Part shown: one piece after another, positions 63,520 through 64,000 of the stretch
How positions within the stretch are numbered: the first letter of the stretch is position 1
Layout: each line of letters begins with the position of its first letter
From: Symbiodinium natans
Lineage: Eukaryota; Sar; Dinophyceae; Suessiales; Symbiodiniaceae
Assembly (NCBI GenBank): GCA_905221605.1
Contig: CAJNDS010001502.1
Coordinates: forward strand, 212,501-276,500
Direction of reading: 5' to 3'
Length of the DNA: 64,000 bases
Program-made: the position numbers and the translations under genes
The notes under the pieces: generated by a model
Seen by the model: only the letters and a program-made list of their open reading frames with translations
The model's database searches: none
Told to the model about the DNA's origin: nothing

Positions 63520-63655
63520 AGTTGCAGCAATTGTTTTGACACGCCCAGCAACACCATCGAGGGTCCCGCGTGACGGCCCGGAACTGATCTCGGGTGGAAA
63601 CCATCTCACTAGCTAACCTGAGCTTCTCAAGCACAGCTAGGCTGTCGCGACACTA
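63520..63655 (-). CDS. Possible exon
   Basis: The minus strand reads LAVLEKLRLASEMVSTRDQF then RAVTRDPRW. Helical and protein-like, with a CTGCAG edge near the microsatellite. No partner exon or family is recognised. Confidence 0.27.
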
Positions 63656-63864
63656 GGCTGGACGGCGCCTATTCTAGAATCGAAAACTTCGGACCCGTGC
63701 CAGTGAGTGTATATGGCGTCCCCAGACAAGCTCACCAGAATAATGCATCGCATCTTCAGTTTTCTGATCCCCCCTCCCACTCTCAACTTGCGCAGACTTC
63801 GAGACAAGTTGCGTTGTGATCAGGACCTGGGCAGCCAAACAGACGGTGCACCTACCTTCAGTCC

Positions 63865-63985
63865 AGTTCCTTGTGGGATTTCAAAGGCACCGAAAGTACA
63901 CGCTCAGTTCATACTTCATGAAGTTCTCCGTGGGCCCCCGCATCTCGCGAATGCTTCTCCGTAGCGCGATGCTCGTAGTGCTGCA
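63865..63985 (-). CDS. Possible exon near the window edge
   Basis: After a CATCTGCAG acceptor the minus strand reads TTSIALRRSIREMRGPTENF then MKYELSVYFRCL and a stop. The plus strand is also open. The gene would continue beyond the window. Confidence 0.27.
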
Positions 63986-64000
63986 GATGGTAGAACCTGA

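Overview
The window reads as nuclear DNA of a dinoflagellate, most likely a Suessiales/Symbiodiniaceae-type genome; the species cannot be told from sequence alone. The grounds are: plant/alga-type TTTAGGG repeats scattered on both strands; genes split by short introns with GC and apparently GA as well as GT donors and AG acceptors; a long pentatricopeptide-repeat (PPR) protein with the W-Q-x-A style typical of dinoflagellates; and a coiled-coil family I associate with dinoflagellates. There are no Shine-Dalgarno sites, operons or other bacterial signals. No database search was possible, so all families come from motif reading.

Layout. 1-5.3 kb: minus-strand coiled-coil gene in many short exons, with GC-rich inverted-repeat elements between exons. 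5.3-11.4 kb: mostly repeats, two weak plus-strand exon candidates. 11.4-14.1 kb: minus-strand nucleic-acid N-methyltransferase gene with a recognisable introner. 14.1-18.6 kb: repeats and low-confidence exon remnants. 18.6-19.3 kb: two-exon single-pass membrane protein. 19.4-27.7 kb: telomere-like arrays, microsatellites and foldback DNA, with a few isolated exons. 27.9-29.2 kb: 429-codon unidentified minus frame. 29.4-37 kb: repeats. 37.0-38.9 kb: P-loop (STAND-like) NTPase in small minus exons. 42.3-45.4 kb: CELF/Bruno-like RNA-binding protein with two RRMs joined by glycine-rich exons. 46.7-47.3 kb: two unassigned exons. 48.0-50.6 kb: complete three-exon fusion of adenylate kinase, GRDP/DUF1399-like and ubiquitin-like parts (805 codons). 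52.1-53.9 kb: intronless PPR gene. 55-64 kb: low-confidence coding pieces on both strands among repeats.

Nearly every well-supported gene (coiled coil, methyltransferase, membrane protein, NTPase, RRM, kinase fusion, PPR) lies on the minus strand. This fits the unidirectional gene blocks known from dinoflagellates. The genes share no evident pathway; two are RNA-related (RRM, PPR) and one modifies nucleic acid.

The most interesting layer is non-coding. (1) More than 60 telomere-like patches occur, about one per kb, and several lie in short introns, starting within about 30 nt of a predicted 5' splice site. (2) Introner-like elements occur. Family A (two copies in two genes) shows terminal inverted repeats, a target-site duplication whose first copy supplies a GC donor, and an element-encoded AG. 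Family B (about nine copies) has GCGA...TCGC ends in its best copies and lies between minus exons. A further intron is an almost perfect hairpin. (3) At least four other short inverted-repeat families recur. Exon joins were inferred by hand from reading frame and phase, and RNA evidence is needed to confirm them.
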